Shown here: positions 23,170 to 33,974 of the stretch, piece after piece | Position numbering within the stretch: the stretch's first letter is position 1 | Layout of the letters: each line of letters begins with the position of its first letter | Assembly: GCA_963942565.1 (NCBI GenBank) | Contig: OZ012691.1 | Coordinates: 16,481,468-16,545,467 of the forward strand | Source: Maea johnstoni | Lineage: Eukaryota; Annelida; Polychaeta; Spionida; Magelonidae | Reading direction: 5' to 3' | Length of the DNA: 64,000 bases | Notes under the pieces: model-generated | Seen by the model: only the letters and a program-made list of their open reading frames with translations | Told to the model about the DNA's origin: nothing | Databases searched by the model: none | Position numbers and translations under genes: made by a program

Positions 23170-24490
23170 TTCTGGATCTTAAGGGTATTTAACGAATGCT
23201 TAGCTAAAGGTATTCTACCCAACATTTTCATAGAGGGAACTATCAAGCCCCTCTCATACATGAGTACGTCAATACGTAGCTACACAAAGTTGCTGACTTC
23301 CACTTCGTGTTCACTTCGCGTCAAATATTGATGTTTTGTAGACAGTCAACTATACAACACGAAACCAACACGTAGACAACACAAAGCCAACAAGATTCAA
23401 TACGCATATATACGAAGCCAACACGTAGATAACACGAATTGTATGAGAAGTGTACATGAAGTACATGAAATGAACTATGAAGAAGCCATATTTATGTAGC
23501 CATTTTACTCATACTGTATACGGCTTTAATTTGGAGTGCTTAAAGGGTATTTGCGCTACTTAAAATCCACGCATTTAAGCACTCAAACAAAGCATATACA
23601 AATCTGGATATCTATTTAAAGGATGTTATTTTGGGGCTATCATGGCCACTAAAAAAGGCAAAAACTAAATGCCTGTAAGAATGCCAGGTAAACAGTATGT
23701 AATACTGATAATTATCCCTTAAAATTGATTTTTTACCGATGATATATACATGTACATAGCACAAATGTTTTGTGTTAGCTGGGTATAATGTAGTATAATG
23801 AAAATTAAGTGCCTTATATTGGGTCGTTCTGTATTTATGCTAGACCATATTATTGTTATGTATTTACCTTAGTAAAAAGTAAAGGGGTATATCATTTGTT
23901 ATGTTTTATATAGTATTGTCTCCGATGTGGTTTTATAGGACACCAAGTCGATCTATTATGCTATTAGAGACGTTAAAGCGTGGATATAGGGGAAAGGATC
24001 GGAAGGATGTGAGGAATGAAAAAAATTGAAACGCTAAATGATTTTTTTGTAGTTGAAATACAGACAAAAATTTTAATGCTTCATTCTCCTCAATTAGCGC
24101 ATTCTAGTTGGATGTTTAGCGTTACTTGATCTACTGGTTGACTACGTGTTGGCTTCGCGGTACTTCATGGTACTTCGTGTTGGCTTCACGTTCACTTTGT
24201 GTTTAAAATCTGGATAGGAAGTCAACACGAAGTAGCACGTGAAGCCAACACAGACCTCTGCGAAATCGACATGGGGTGAAAAAAACGACTTCGTGTACAG
24301 TCGTGTTGACTTTGTGCTCTTGTGTGAGAGGGGCTTTACCTGCATCCCCAAGTCCGGCAAACAATGATCTCAAAAAGTGTCGACCATTGATCCTCTTAAA
24401 CTCAGTACATAAATGTATCTAAAGTATTATCGCCAATCGTATCAGACCTACTTTACACCAAACATTATCAATCAGACTGGGTTCATATCT
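23170..24490 (+). mobile_element. L1-like LINE remnant in unit 1, split by a TIR element
   Basis: 23170-23232 (GGATCTTAAGGGTATTTAAC, TCTACCCAACA) and 24337-24490 (CCATTGATCCTCTTAAACTC, ATCAGACTGGGTTCATATC) match 41672-41900 in the same order. The second part encodes the start of the L1-type reverse transcriptase (QTGFISGR). The remnant stops at about 24490, directly against the kinase relic. Confidence 0.75.
23245..24336. mobile_element. 1.09-kb TIR element with repeated subterminal motifs
   Basis: Ends AAGCCCCTCTCATACA and the inverse TGTGTGAGAGGGGCTT. Inside both ends the motif GAAGCCAACACG or its inverse occurs several times. No transposase. It sits within the L1-like remnant, whose uninterrupted form is at 41700-41740. 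Confidence 0.75.
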
Positions 24491-24494
24491 GGAA

Positions 24495-24640
24495 GGAGTT
24501 TCAGTCCGATCTTTCTTGCGATTTTAGGAAACAGGTGGTCATTTAGATGAAACATTCTGAGGCTTTCGGCACCATTCATTGTTCTTCCAATAAGATAAAA
24601 TGAAAATAATTAATCTAACGAAGCACTGAATCATAAGTAT
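24495..24640 (-). pseudogene. 5' relic of a fourth kinase copy
   Basis: The minus strand reads MNGAESLRMFHLNDHLFPKI followed by ARKIGLKLL, about 28 codons aligned to the start of the kinase. It is preceded by the same ATTGGAAG/AACAATG context and 5' flank as the intact copies. The rest of the gene is missing: the sequence passes straight into L1-like DNA. A deletion or recombination relic. Confidence 0.85.
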
Positions 24641-24705
24641 GTAGGTGCCAACATACGACATGCATGCATACATATATACTTATATACATACATACATACA
24701 TAGAA

Positions 24706-24898
<193 letters not shown>

Positions 24899-24900
24899 CA

Positions 24901-25759
24901 TAGGGAAAAATGCGATTATGTATTCACTTATTGTATTTCGGTTACCTGACTGATCCGAAATCTTTAAAGCAGGACAGGATGACAGTGATAGGTATTGTGT
25001 GTAGACCTAACCTAAAATGTCAGTAACATACTTGAGTTGACCTTCAGTATTAAAGTTTATCAACACCACGTGATTTGGTCTGAATGGATTTTAATGTGCC
25101 ATTTGATAATTCATGTGTCGGGTAAAGTCCAACGTCCTACCTAAACCGAGGATCTACACGATGTGTATTTCAAAACATGTTAATTCTATTTTCCTGTATA
25201 CCTCAAAGCTGCCTACTGACACGTGCATTAGATAGTTAATCCTGATCTTCAGATCCTGTCCTTATTCAACCTACTTGTGACATGACCTAGGATCGAGAGG
25301 GGGTTCATATTTGTCGTATTCCTAAAAACTGCCTCCAAAGATGTATCATTATTAACGCTCAGCTAAAATATGAGATGCAAATAATGGCCCAAATAATTCG
25401 ATATCTAATAAATCTGCAAAATTAAAGGAGGCCATATTACAAGGATAGCCATTGTGCCCTACCAGCCTTGTGGGTTTGGTTGGGTATGTGATACAAATGT
25501 GCAATAACTTTCACTCCACATACTTACTATAAATTGTACAAGTTCCCAATTTATGATGAAATAAGTATATGTCTAGTTGTGTAACCATGAGGTGTAAATT
25601 ATTCCCACAGCTCACCCCCTTTCAGACTTAAAGGTTTGTGTCTTTCACAGTCACCACACGGGATTACTCAGCTTCGCCTCGTAACACCTACATCACATAC
25701 AACACAGATTCTGCAGGCTCTATCTATCACATGTTCCATTTAGTTGCCTTTAATTTAGA
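24901..25759. repeat. Duplicated upstream block of the kinase array
   Basis: 24937-25090 (ACCTGACTGATCCGAAATCT, CATACTTGAGTTGACCTT) matches 53578-53720. 25120-25440 matches 48232-48480 (AGATGTATCATTATT). 25480-25759 (GATACAAATGTGCAATAACT, TCACATGTTCCATTTAGTTG) matches 34000-34290 and 48500-48800. It shows that a unit once extended here. Confidence 0.8.
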
Positions 25760-26188
25760 ATTTAACCTTCACTGGCTGCCCATCAGGAAAAGGATTGAGT
25801 TCAAGATTCTGCTTTTGACTTCCAAATGCATGCAAGGATGTGCCCCTCTATACTTGAGGGAACTGTTAGTCAAACAAGCCAATACTAGGACTCTAAGATC
25901 AAACACTAAGAACTTATTACAGATACCACTCACTAATCTGAAAAGGTTTGGTGACAGAGCATTCTGTGCCTATGCACCACGCCTTTGGAATGAGCTCCCT
26001 GACAACATCAAGGCTGCTGATAGTGTGCAAAACTTCAAGAAACAGCTGAAAACATTGCTATTTCGAAAGGAGTTTAATTGACTATATGGACCATGACAAC
26101 TGTCCAATGACTCTAAAGCGCTTTCGAACATTAAAGGTGGAAAGGGCGCTATATCAAATATCAATTATTATTATTATTATTATTATTA
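25760..26188 (+). mobile_element. 3' end of a CR1/L2-like LINE, 5'-truncated
   Basis: Encodes the reverse transcriptase C-terminal region typical of CR1/L2-group elements (LHWLPIRKRIEFKILLLTSK, then RAFCAYAPRLWNELPDNIKA). It ends in GGGCGCTATATCAAATATCA and (TTA)n. The sequence TTAACCTT flanks both ends (about 25757-25764 and 26187-26194), a likely target duplication. It is inserted in the duplicated block just after TTTAGAA. Confidence 0.85.
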
Positions 26189-26194
26189 ACCTTA

Positions 26195-26879
26195 CAGCTT
26201 ATCCTAATCAGACAAAAAACAAGAGCGATATTTGTAAAAACATAGAAAGATCAATCTCACAAAGCACCCATGCTTTAGTGAACACTATCATTTTAGTTCT
26301 GGAGGTGATCTCACAACTCAGAAATACAAGTACACTATCACACACATACACACATACAAACGTACATGCATCCGTGCATACATACATACAATCATACATA
26401 CATACATTCCCACATATATGGTGTGCTTTGCTCTTTATATTGATAGCACATATGGATATATTTTTTTTTTGTTTGTTTTGGATCCGTAACCGCATTTGTC
26501 CCGCGGGGTCAACTCCCGAGGGAGGACCTACGGAAAGCTCCCCTACCACCCAGGCCACTCGTCACCCCCGGGCCTCGTTGTTCTTCATGTTCCCTATCCC
26601 CCCATACTTATTGTCATGCATCCTGCATCAGGTCAGTCCCCTCCCCTGTCATCCTGTCCTATACAGATATCCTACCAAGTATCTGGTCTGCCCCCTCCCT
26701 GTCTTCCTGTCCTACACATATAATTAAACCCCCACACATATGAACCCCTCAAACCCACATATAGACTGTGTTACTTGTTAATTTCAACAGCCTTATCCTA
26801 ATTGTAATTCTCAACAAATCCTCTCCCCGCCTACTTCCTCCATGCCAACCTGTTTTAGCATCCCTCACTTACCTAAGTG
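26195..26879. other. Unassigned; short (ACAT)n
   Basis: Contains ACATACA runs at 26335-26410 and a GC-richer stretch at 26490-26580. The frames here show no family. Nothing supported. Confidence 0.4.
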
Positions 26880-28075
26880 GCTCCCTTCCTCTTACTCGCT
26901 TAATAGTTACGATTAGTACGAACCAAAAGTAACAGTGTTATACAGTGGTTTAAAACATATAATGACAACACACCCTTGTCTCATTTCCCTTTTTTCACCC
27001 CTTCTCCCACCATTCTGGCTAACACCTCCGATGGGTCCCCAAACAAACCTACTATCTCCGTGAGCTGCTCCCCTTCTTCCCTGCCCATCCAAACTCCCCA
27101 TCTCATCCTCCAGATGTTCCATCCTCTTTCCTTCTATCATCCTCACCTCTCTCTCTCCCCCCATGCTTCCGTCACTTTTATCTCCATCTTCTGCCTCTTT
27201 CCCCCTTCTCCATCCTCCTCCGTTGCTTCTCTTTCTTTCTCTCCTCCCTCCCCTTTGGTCCTTATCATTCTCCCCCTTCTCTACTTCTACTCTCCCCTTC
27301 TTCACTGGAAATTCTTCAGCTCTGCCCGCTTACTGTCTTTCACCCTCTTTTGCCCCCTTTTCTACTCTCTTCCAACCTTTGTACTTTTTTCCCACTTCTC
27401 TTCCTCTCTCTTCTTTAAACATTTTCTTCTCCTACCCTCTTTCCTTCTAGCTTCTCCCCCGTTTTCGCTCCGTCCCCTCACCTTTTCCCTCTTATCATCC
27501 TCCAGATGTTCCATCCCTTTCCTTCAATCATCCTCACTTCTCTTTCCCCCCATGCTTCCGTTACTTTTATCTCCATCTTCTGCCTCTTTCCCCCCTTCTC
27601 CATTGCTTCTCTTTCTTTCTCTCCTCCCTCCCCTTTGGTCCTTATCATTCTCCCCCTTCTCTACTTCTACTCTCCCCTTCTTCCCTGGAAATTCTTCACC
27701 CTCTTTTGCCTCCTTTTCTACTCTCTTCCAACCTTTGTACTCTTTTTTTCCACTTCTCTCCCTCTCTCTTCTCAGTCCATTCTCATATCTCCTGTTCTCT
27801 CTCTCCTTCTTTCTCCCCCCATCCATTGCCTTCCCCCCCCCCCCCCCCCCCCCTAGCTTCTCGCTCCCACCTCTCTCCTTCGACACAAGCCCAACACGTA
27901 AAATTTATCTTTTTCATTTTTCCCTGTCAAGGCCCCAACTATATCCCCACTAATTCATTGTTTACATCTACCATCTATCAAAAACTCTTCTCCCCCCTAC
28001 CCACCATCTCCACTATTTCTCCTACTCATTTCTCTCACACAAACACTCAAAATTCCATCAAACAATAAACTTTTC
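26880..28075. repeat. Polypyrimidine (C/T) tract with internal duplication
   Basis: About 1.2 kb that is almost purely C and T on the plus strand. 27100-27420 is repeated at 27485-27790 (CATCCTCCAGATGTTCCATC, CCCATGCTTCCGT, GGAAATTCTTCA in order). A run of about 24 C lies near 27832-27855. Its long frames (Ser/Pro/Leu/Phe-rich or the opposite Glu/Gly/Arg/Lys-rich) are composition artefacts. Confidence 0.85.
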
Positions 28076-28408
28076 CCAAAAACTCTACCAAATTTTGTTT
28101 CCCGCCAAAAACGCTACCCAACGCTAATCCTCTTCACACCCAAAACCGTTTTAAACGCCCCAAATATCCTCTTCCCGCTCCTACAACTGACACCTAACAA
28201 ATCACAAACTATTTACAAAACGGACAATATACAGGACACACAGCAAACCCATCTGTAATCTCTGTAATTGTCCAAAATTTGTCGCCGCTGTCGTCTGCTC
28301 GTCATTCCAAGATCCTTAGTTGAGCCAGCGATATCATAACACACTAATACACACACATACATACATGCACATAAATACAAATATACATACATACATATAT
28401 GATATATA
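28076..28408. other. Unassigned, then (ACAT)n
   Basis: C/A-rich sequence with no coding pattern, followed by ACATAC repeats from 28345. Confidence 0.4.
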
Positions 28409-29326
28409 CAGTGAAACCTCGAAAGAGTGAACGCCTTGGGACTGGGCCAAAACGTTTACTATAGGGGGTGTTCACACGTCCGAGGTTTTGCAAGTTGGAC
28501 TAGTAGACACGACATAAAATGCTAAAAGAATTATTTTTCTTCATTTTATCATTTTACATTAGATACATAGGCTCTGGTTCTTATAGAGCACCATAATTCA
28601 TTAGTAAACACAGATAAGCACTTTAAAACTCATCGTTAATCAGTAACCTAATTGAAAATAACCCTATATTACAAATATTACCTTGTTCATTAAGTGACAC
28701 TCTACTTATTTTACACGGAGTTGCTGCCTTTGTTCGCTGTTCTAGACAAATTCCGCTTATTGAAGTTTCTACCTGGTGCACCAGGTCAGTATGCTGCAGT
28801 CACAGGCAAATAACTTAAGTGTCTCAGCAGCCTTGAGAGGGTATCGTTCAAAGGGTTTCGTTTGGAGCATCTTCACATACTTCACCAGATCTGGGCCTAA
28901 ACTTCGTTAGCTTTAGATCATTTATTAATCCTAAGTTCCTACATCCACTGCATAGTACCCACTCATATGCACACAACAGTGGTACTCCCTTTGTCTCAAG
29001 CTTCAAAACAAGCTGGCACAAATGCAATTGCTATCACTGATGCTAAATCTAACCTGGCAAGTTCAATTAAAATGGAAGTAATTAGTGTAAACAACTGAAA
29101 CTCGTGCACACAAGTGGCATTGACTTTGACCTAATTGTACCCAGGTGTTCACTTATATGAGGTTCTTAGGACCATTTTTTCCTCAAAAAAGTGTTTTGTG
29201 TTCAGATAAGGGGGTGTTCACACTTCGTAAAACTAAAATGTATTAGAAAAAAATGGGACTGGGGAAAAGTGTTCACTATAGGGGGTGTTCACACTTTCGG
29301 GGTGTTCACATCCCGAGGTTTTACTG
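28409..29326. mobile_element. 918-bp TA-target TIR element (mariner-like ends)
   Basis: Starts CAGTGAAACCTCG and ends CGAGGTTTTACTG, each flanked by TA. The subterminal phrase GGGGGTGTTCAC recurs at both ends (28465, 29213, 29281). No transposase frame. It is inserted between (CATA)n tracts. Confidence 0.85.
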
Positions 29327-29329
29327 TAC

Positions 29330-29425
29330 ATACATTCATACATACCTGCGTGCATACACACATACATCCAAGCATGCATACATACATACATACATACATA
29401 CATAAATACATAAATACATACATAC
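29330..29425. repeat. (CATA)n microsatellite
   Basis: Imperfect ACAT/ATAC tetranucleotide array. Confidence 0.95.
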
Positions 29426-29439
29426 ACTACATACATATG

Positions 29440-29756
29440 ACCTGTATGTGTGTGCGTCTGTGTGGTTGAAAATGAATTGCAAGTAACTATCACGACACAG
29501 CAGCAGAGAAGAAGTCATGTTGAAAAAAACACCTGTCTCAACTCAGTAGGTTTGTACTATATGCAAGAACTTTGTGGGGAAAAGAATATGGATTGTTAAC
29601 TTAATCTTATCAGAATACAAATTTCCAGAAATTAACAACTAGGCAGAAGGGTCTCATTAAAAACAATCAAACACGAAATGAAAAACAAAATTGTGCATGA
29701 CAACTATTCAGTTATTTAAAATACCATTAACTTCACTAAATTCCTGCATTATTTAA
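29440..29756. other. No gene or repeat recognised
   Basis: AT-rich, nothing supported. Confidence 0.4.
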
Positions 29757-30125
29757 GTTCTCTGTATGAAATGTTGGTAATGTGCCACCTCCCTCGCTTG
29801 CAAACAAGACGGTTGACCCCCAGTTTTAAATCGTTTCATGAAAATATATGGTCTTAAGAACAACTTCACCAAGTTTGGAAAATTTCTGATTGTGGAGATT
29901 CTTTTCTATAACTTCACCAACATACTGCAATATTGTAGTGTTCTGTATGAAATGTTGGTAATGTGGCGCCACTTAGCTTGAAAACAAGACGGTTGACCCC
30001 TAGTTTTTAAATCGTTTAATGAAAATATATGGTCCTAAGAAAAACTTCAGCAAGTCTAGAAAATTTCTGATTACAAGTGGTGATTTATTCTAATTACTTC
30101 ACCAATTTCCGACAATACAGATGTA
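29757..30125. repeat. Two tandem copies of a 181-bp repeat
   Basis: TCTGTATGAAATGTTGGTAA occurs at 29761 and 29942. ACAAGACGGTTGACCCC, AATCGTTT and GAAAATATATGGTC follow in both at the same spacing. Confidence 0.9.
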
Positions 30126-30289
30126 CCATTACATAGGTGAACTGAACAAAACAATGGAACAACCCTTTTTGAATAAGAAAACAAAAATATATATACTAAA
30201 GAATATTTTCCAGCATTACTATTTTTTCTGCCGTTTTACTTCTCTGTATTTACTACACAAAAATGTGCGATTTTTGAAGACGTCTAAAA

Positions 30290-30745
30290 TAGCCTTGTAG
30301 TCCAGCGGATAAGCTCCAAATTTTGGCCAAATCGTTCACTTTGTGATAGAAGTGTAAAAGTTGGTATATATGTATTTTCATGGATGGAGATTCATATAAG
30401 ATCATGACCCGCCCTGGGTCATGCCCCTGGGGGTCAAAATTCAACATCTAAAAATAACCGACCAATCAGAAGACAGTATTCTATTATCATATCAAAAACA
30501 TATGTTAAATATTTTTTCAGATCTAAAACTGATGCACACAAGGATATATTTTATTTTCTTATGTGGTAATGATATTTTTCTGACCTTGAAAGGTCATTTG
30601 GGGTCAAACCAAGGTCAAATATGCAAAACTAAAAGACAAACACAAAAACCATCCTTTTTTATGATAGAAAAAATTGTTTTAAATACCATGGTGTTTCTCT
30701 GTATCCCTATCCTAAATGCTACGTAAATACAAGGTCATTTAGGGG
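30290..30745. repeat. Inverted repeat flanking the DIRS-like fossil, left arm
   Basis: About 430-450 bases that reappear in reverse complement at 33530-33970: ATCATGACCCGCCCTGGGTC, CCGACCAATCAGAAGACAGT, GGTCATTTGGGGTCAAACCA. Roughly 90 percent identical. A weaker third piece lies at about 31000-31070. Confidence 0.85.
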
Positions 30746-31154
30746 TCAAATCAAGGTCAAATACTAGTATATAGGAACTCCATCAACACTAACTTACTAT
30801 TACAGTGTATGTCAAACCCATATTCTGTTCAATTATTTTTTTTGTTGAAAGCAGATTATAGCAACATTTACCTAATCAAAATCTCACTAAAACATGACCT
30901 TTGAAGTTGGAACTTCTTAATACAGCTACTTAAAAGCAAAAATGCTCAAAATCAATATACCTTTACTGAAAGTAGGAAGACTACTGAATACAGTATGGCG
31001 GTGGATAAGCTCGGGCGATCGCTTTCTTGCCCCTGGGGATCAAAATTCAACTTCTTAAAAAAAACGACGAATCACAAGCCACCAATGTATTATATTATTG
31101 CAATTCCCTGTATGTACCTAATTTTACCCTCTTGCCTCAGTGATATAACATAAC

Positions 31155-31370
31155 TTAACCCTTATGCTGGTGGTGGCTAATTTGGCCAATGCCAAATGAT
31201 GCATTTAGCCGTAAGAAAATGGCTGAAACTCTAGCACATGGATACTCATCTGAGAGTACTCAGCAAGAGCTATCCAATTAATACCAACATGACATGTTTT
31301 AGGCGGATTTCAAAAATCTTTACATCATTGTACTTTGGACAAAAGTAGCCATAGTATTGGAAGGGTCAAT
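31155..31370. mobile_element. piggyBac-like MITE, copy 2
   Basis: Starts TTAACCCTTATGCTGG, has GAGAGTACTCAGCAAGAGCT inside, and ends TTGGAAGGGTCAATAA. Same family as 16135 and 35958, with a more decayed right end. Confidence 0.7.
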
Positions 31371-31429
31371 AACCTTTAATCATTCAACAGGGTCATGATG
31401 GCATTTTTAAAGTGACCCGTAGAGGCTAT

Positions 31430-33530
31430 TTTAAGGTATTTCAATACTGTCGTGAGATCCCACGTTTCCGTGAGAGTCTTATATATAGGTCTGGCGGCTA
31501 CGACAAAGATGCCTTTCAATAAAGTTGAAAGGTCCGCATTAGATGACACCATGGAGCCATCTGTAGAACTGGATCACCCGTGGGAGGTCCGTCAGCATGC
31601 TCGCCAGCATGCTCATCAGCTGACATAACCACAGTTGACTGGGCCAGAACGGCGCCGTCAATTGGATCGGGGCTGACGGCTGCAACCTGTTTCCTCAATA
31701 CCCTTGGTATGAGGCTGAATGGTAGGAACGCGTACCCGTATAGGTGTTCCCATTTCTGTGTCAAAGCATTTGACCCGCTGGACGTCGGAGATGGGCCCGC
31801 TGAGAAGAACACTTGGTTCTTCTTGAACACAAACAGATACACATGAGGGGTCAGCCAATGTTCGAATATTAGCGCCACCGTCACCTTGTGCATGGACCAT
31901 TTGGTGGAGTGGTGGTGCTTCCCCTTGGACAGAGCGTCCGCCAGGATGTTCTTGCTCCCTGAAAAGTGGCTGGCTACCGGGTGTTCCCTGCACACCATGT
32001 CGACACCTGAAATGCCAGTTGGCACAAGAAGGGTGACAGAGTCCTGCCCTCGTTGTTGATGTATGCTACCGTCGTGGCATTGTCTGACAAGACCTCCACA
32101 GCAGCACCACCTGACTGGGCCAAGAAGTGTTTCAAGGTCAGCCATACAACCTGGAGCTCTAGCCAGCTGATATGGCGCTTGACCCAAGCAGTCAACCACT
32201 CTACGGAGACAACCCAGTTGCCCGGGTGAACCCCCACCCCTCCATGGAGGCGTACATTACAGTTGTCATCATCGTACATGGGCAGAGGAAAGGTCGGCCC
32301 GCCGTAAGGTTGGCTCGTGCTTCCCACCATCTCAACTTGTCCTCTGTCTCCTGGTTCAGATAAATCCAACATGGGTTGTCGGTCGCCTGGGACGCTGCTC
32401 GTGGAGCATGAGCTGGAGGGGGCCGTGTGCGTCACCACCATAGGAACAAATTACCTGAGACTGGATAGATGTCCCAAGAACTTCTGCCAGGTTATGGCCA
32501 GCTGGGGACCCCAAGTGAGAAATGTGGCCACTAAGCGTGATGTGTTCATAACCCTCCTTTCGCTTGGGGACACCACCATACAAAGGAGGTCAAGTGTTGG
32601 CCCCAGGAAGGCCGTATGGTGCGTTGGTACAAGTTGTGACTTCCCTTTGTTCATGAGAAAGGCCAATTTGTTGACCCAAAAGAGTGTCAGATTGCGTTGC
32701 CGATCGATGAGGGCCCTCAACTGGTTTTTGAGGAGCCAGTCTAGGTACTGGTGCATATTCACCCCTTGTACCTTTACTCTTACGACCCTCGTAAATACCT
32801 TTGGGGCTGTAGAAAGACCGAAGGGGAGCACTTAGAATTTGTACGCTTTCCCGTCTTAGGCAAAGTGAAGATATCTTGTGTGCTCGGGTATCACGGGTAC
32901 GTTAAAATAAGCATCTTTCAAATTGATAGAGACTACTCATGTCTCTGATGTTTCGTAGTCCCATAAGTGTTCTGAGGCATTCCTCCGATGTTGGGCTGCC
33001 TCCCCTATGTAGTCCATCACAGTCCGCCGGGTTTCCATATTGAAATGTGACATCAACACATATGGCGATTGAACGCTTTGAGATTTAGAATCAGACGCCA
33101 GCCGCCCGAATCTTTTGCTAGAAGGAATATTGGGGAATAGAACCCTGGGATGTCCATTGAGAGGGGGATCTCTGCAATTGCCCTCTTCTCCAGCATGGAC
33201 TTTTTCGAGGTCTGCCCGCCTCTCTGTATTTCGGGGCAATGGAGTTCACCAGGGTTCCATAGTTTTTGGAGGTCTCCTCGTGAACTCTATCCTGTAGCCC
33301 TTCACTAGGTCACTGTTTGAAGGACAAATTGGTCAGATGTGACCAGAGGCTACCTCCCCCCCCTCCACCTGACACGGATCCTCATATGGTGTCAGTCTTG
33401 GGACTGGGTTTGGGGGTGTTTAAGGCGTCCTTCTTTTTTCCTCCCCTGCCAGGGCCATGGCCTCTGCCTGTACCTTGGTTTGACCCACCTCCTATCTTGA
33501 CCTTCTTAGACAACCGCCTCCAGGACGTTT
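31430..33530 (-). mobile_element. DIRS-like (tyrosine-recombinase group) retroelement fossil
   Basis: Minus-strand remains of a reverse transcriptase (about 32.45-33.3 kb, LPFGLSTAPKVFTR and LDWLL) and an RNase H region (about 31.5-32.45 kb, SDNATTVAYINNEG and NILADALSKG) in the order and with the sequence signatures of DIRS-group elements. No gag-like or recombinase part is seen. It is broken, with at least several breaks, and looks old. It lies between inverted repeats of about 430 bp. Whether these belong to it is unclear. Confidence 0.8.
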
Positions 33531-33970
33531 GACCCCAAAATGACCTTGTCTTTACGTAGCATTGAGGATAGGGGTACAGAGAAACACGATGATATCTAAA
33601 ACAAATTTTCTCTCATAAAATAGGATGGTTTTTGTGCTTGTTTTTTAGTTTTGGCATATTTGACCTTGGTTTGACCCCAAATGACCTTTCAAGGTCACAA
33701 AAGTATTATAACCACATAAGAAAATATAATATATCTTTGTGTGCATCAGTTTTAGATCTGGAAAAAAATTCAAAATAAGTTTTTGATATGATAATAGAAT
33801 ACTGTCTTCTGATTGGTCGGTTATTTTCAGATGTTGAATTTTGACCCCCAGGGGCATGACCCAGGGCGGGTCATGATCTTATATGAATCTCCACCCGAAG
33901 AAGTACATACACACCAATTTTTACAATTCTATCACAAAGTGAACGATATTTCGGCTTATGCGCTGGACTA
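33531..33970. repeat. Inverted repeat flanking the DIRS-like fossil, right arm
   Basis: Reverse-complement partner of 30290-30745. Its right edge abuts the duplicated block of kinase unit 2. Confidence 0.85.
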
Positions 33971-33974
33971 TATC

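Noticed and set aside
25480-25759. Homology of the duplicated block to the SINE body (ACAAATGTGC)
   Set aside because: The shared word is short and the flanking sequence does not align; probably chance.
26976-27953. 325-codon Ser/Pro/Phe/Leu-rich frame
   Set aside because: Lies in the polypyrimidine tract, where stop codons are rare. The opposite strand is equally open and there is no domain pattern.
32172-32835. Plus-strand frames of 63 and 172 codons
   Set aside because: Antisense shadows of the DIRS-like fossil.
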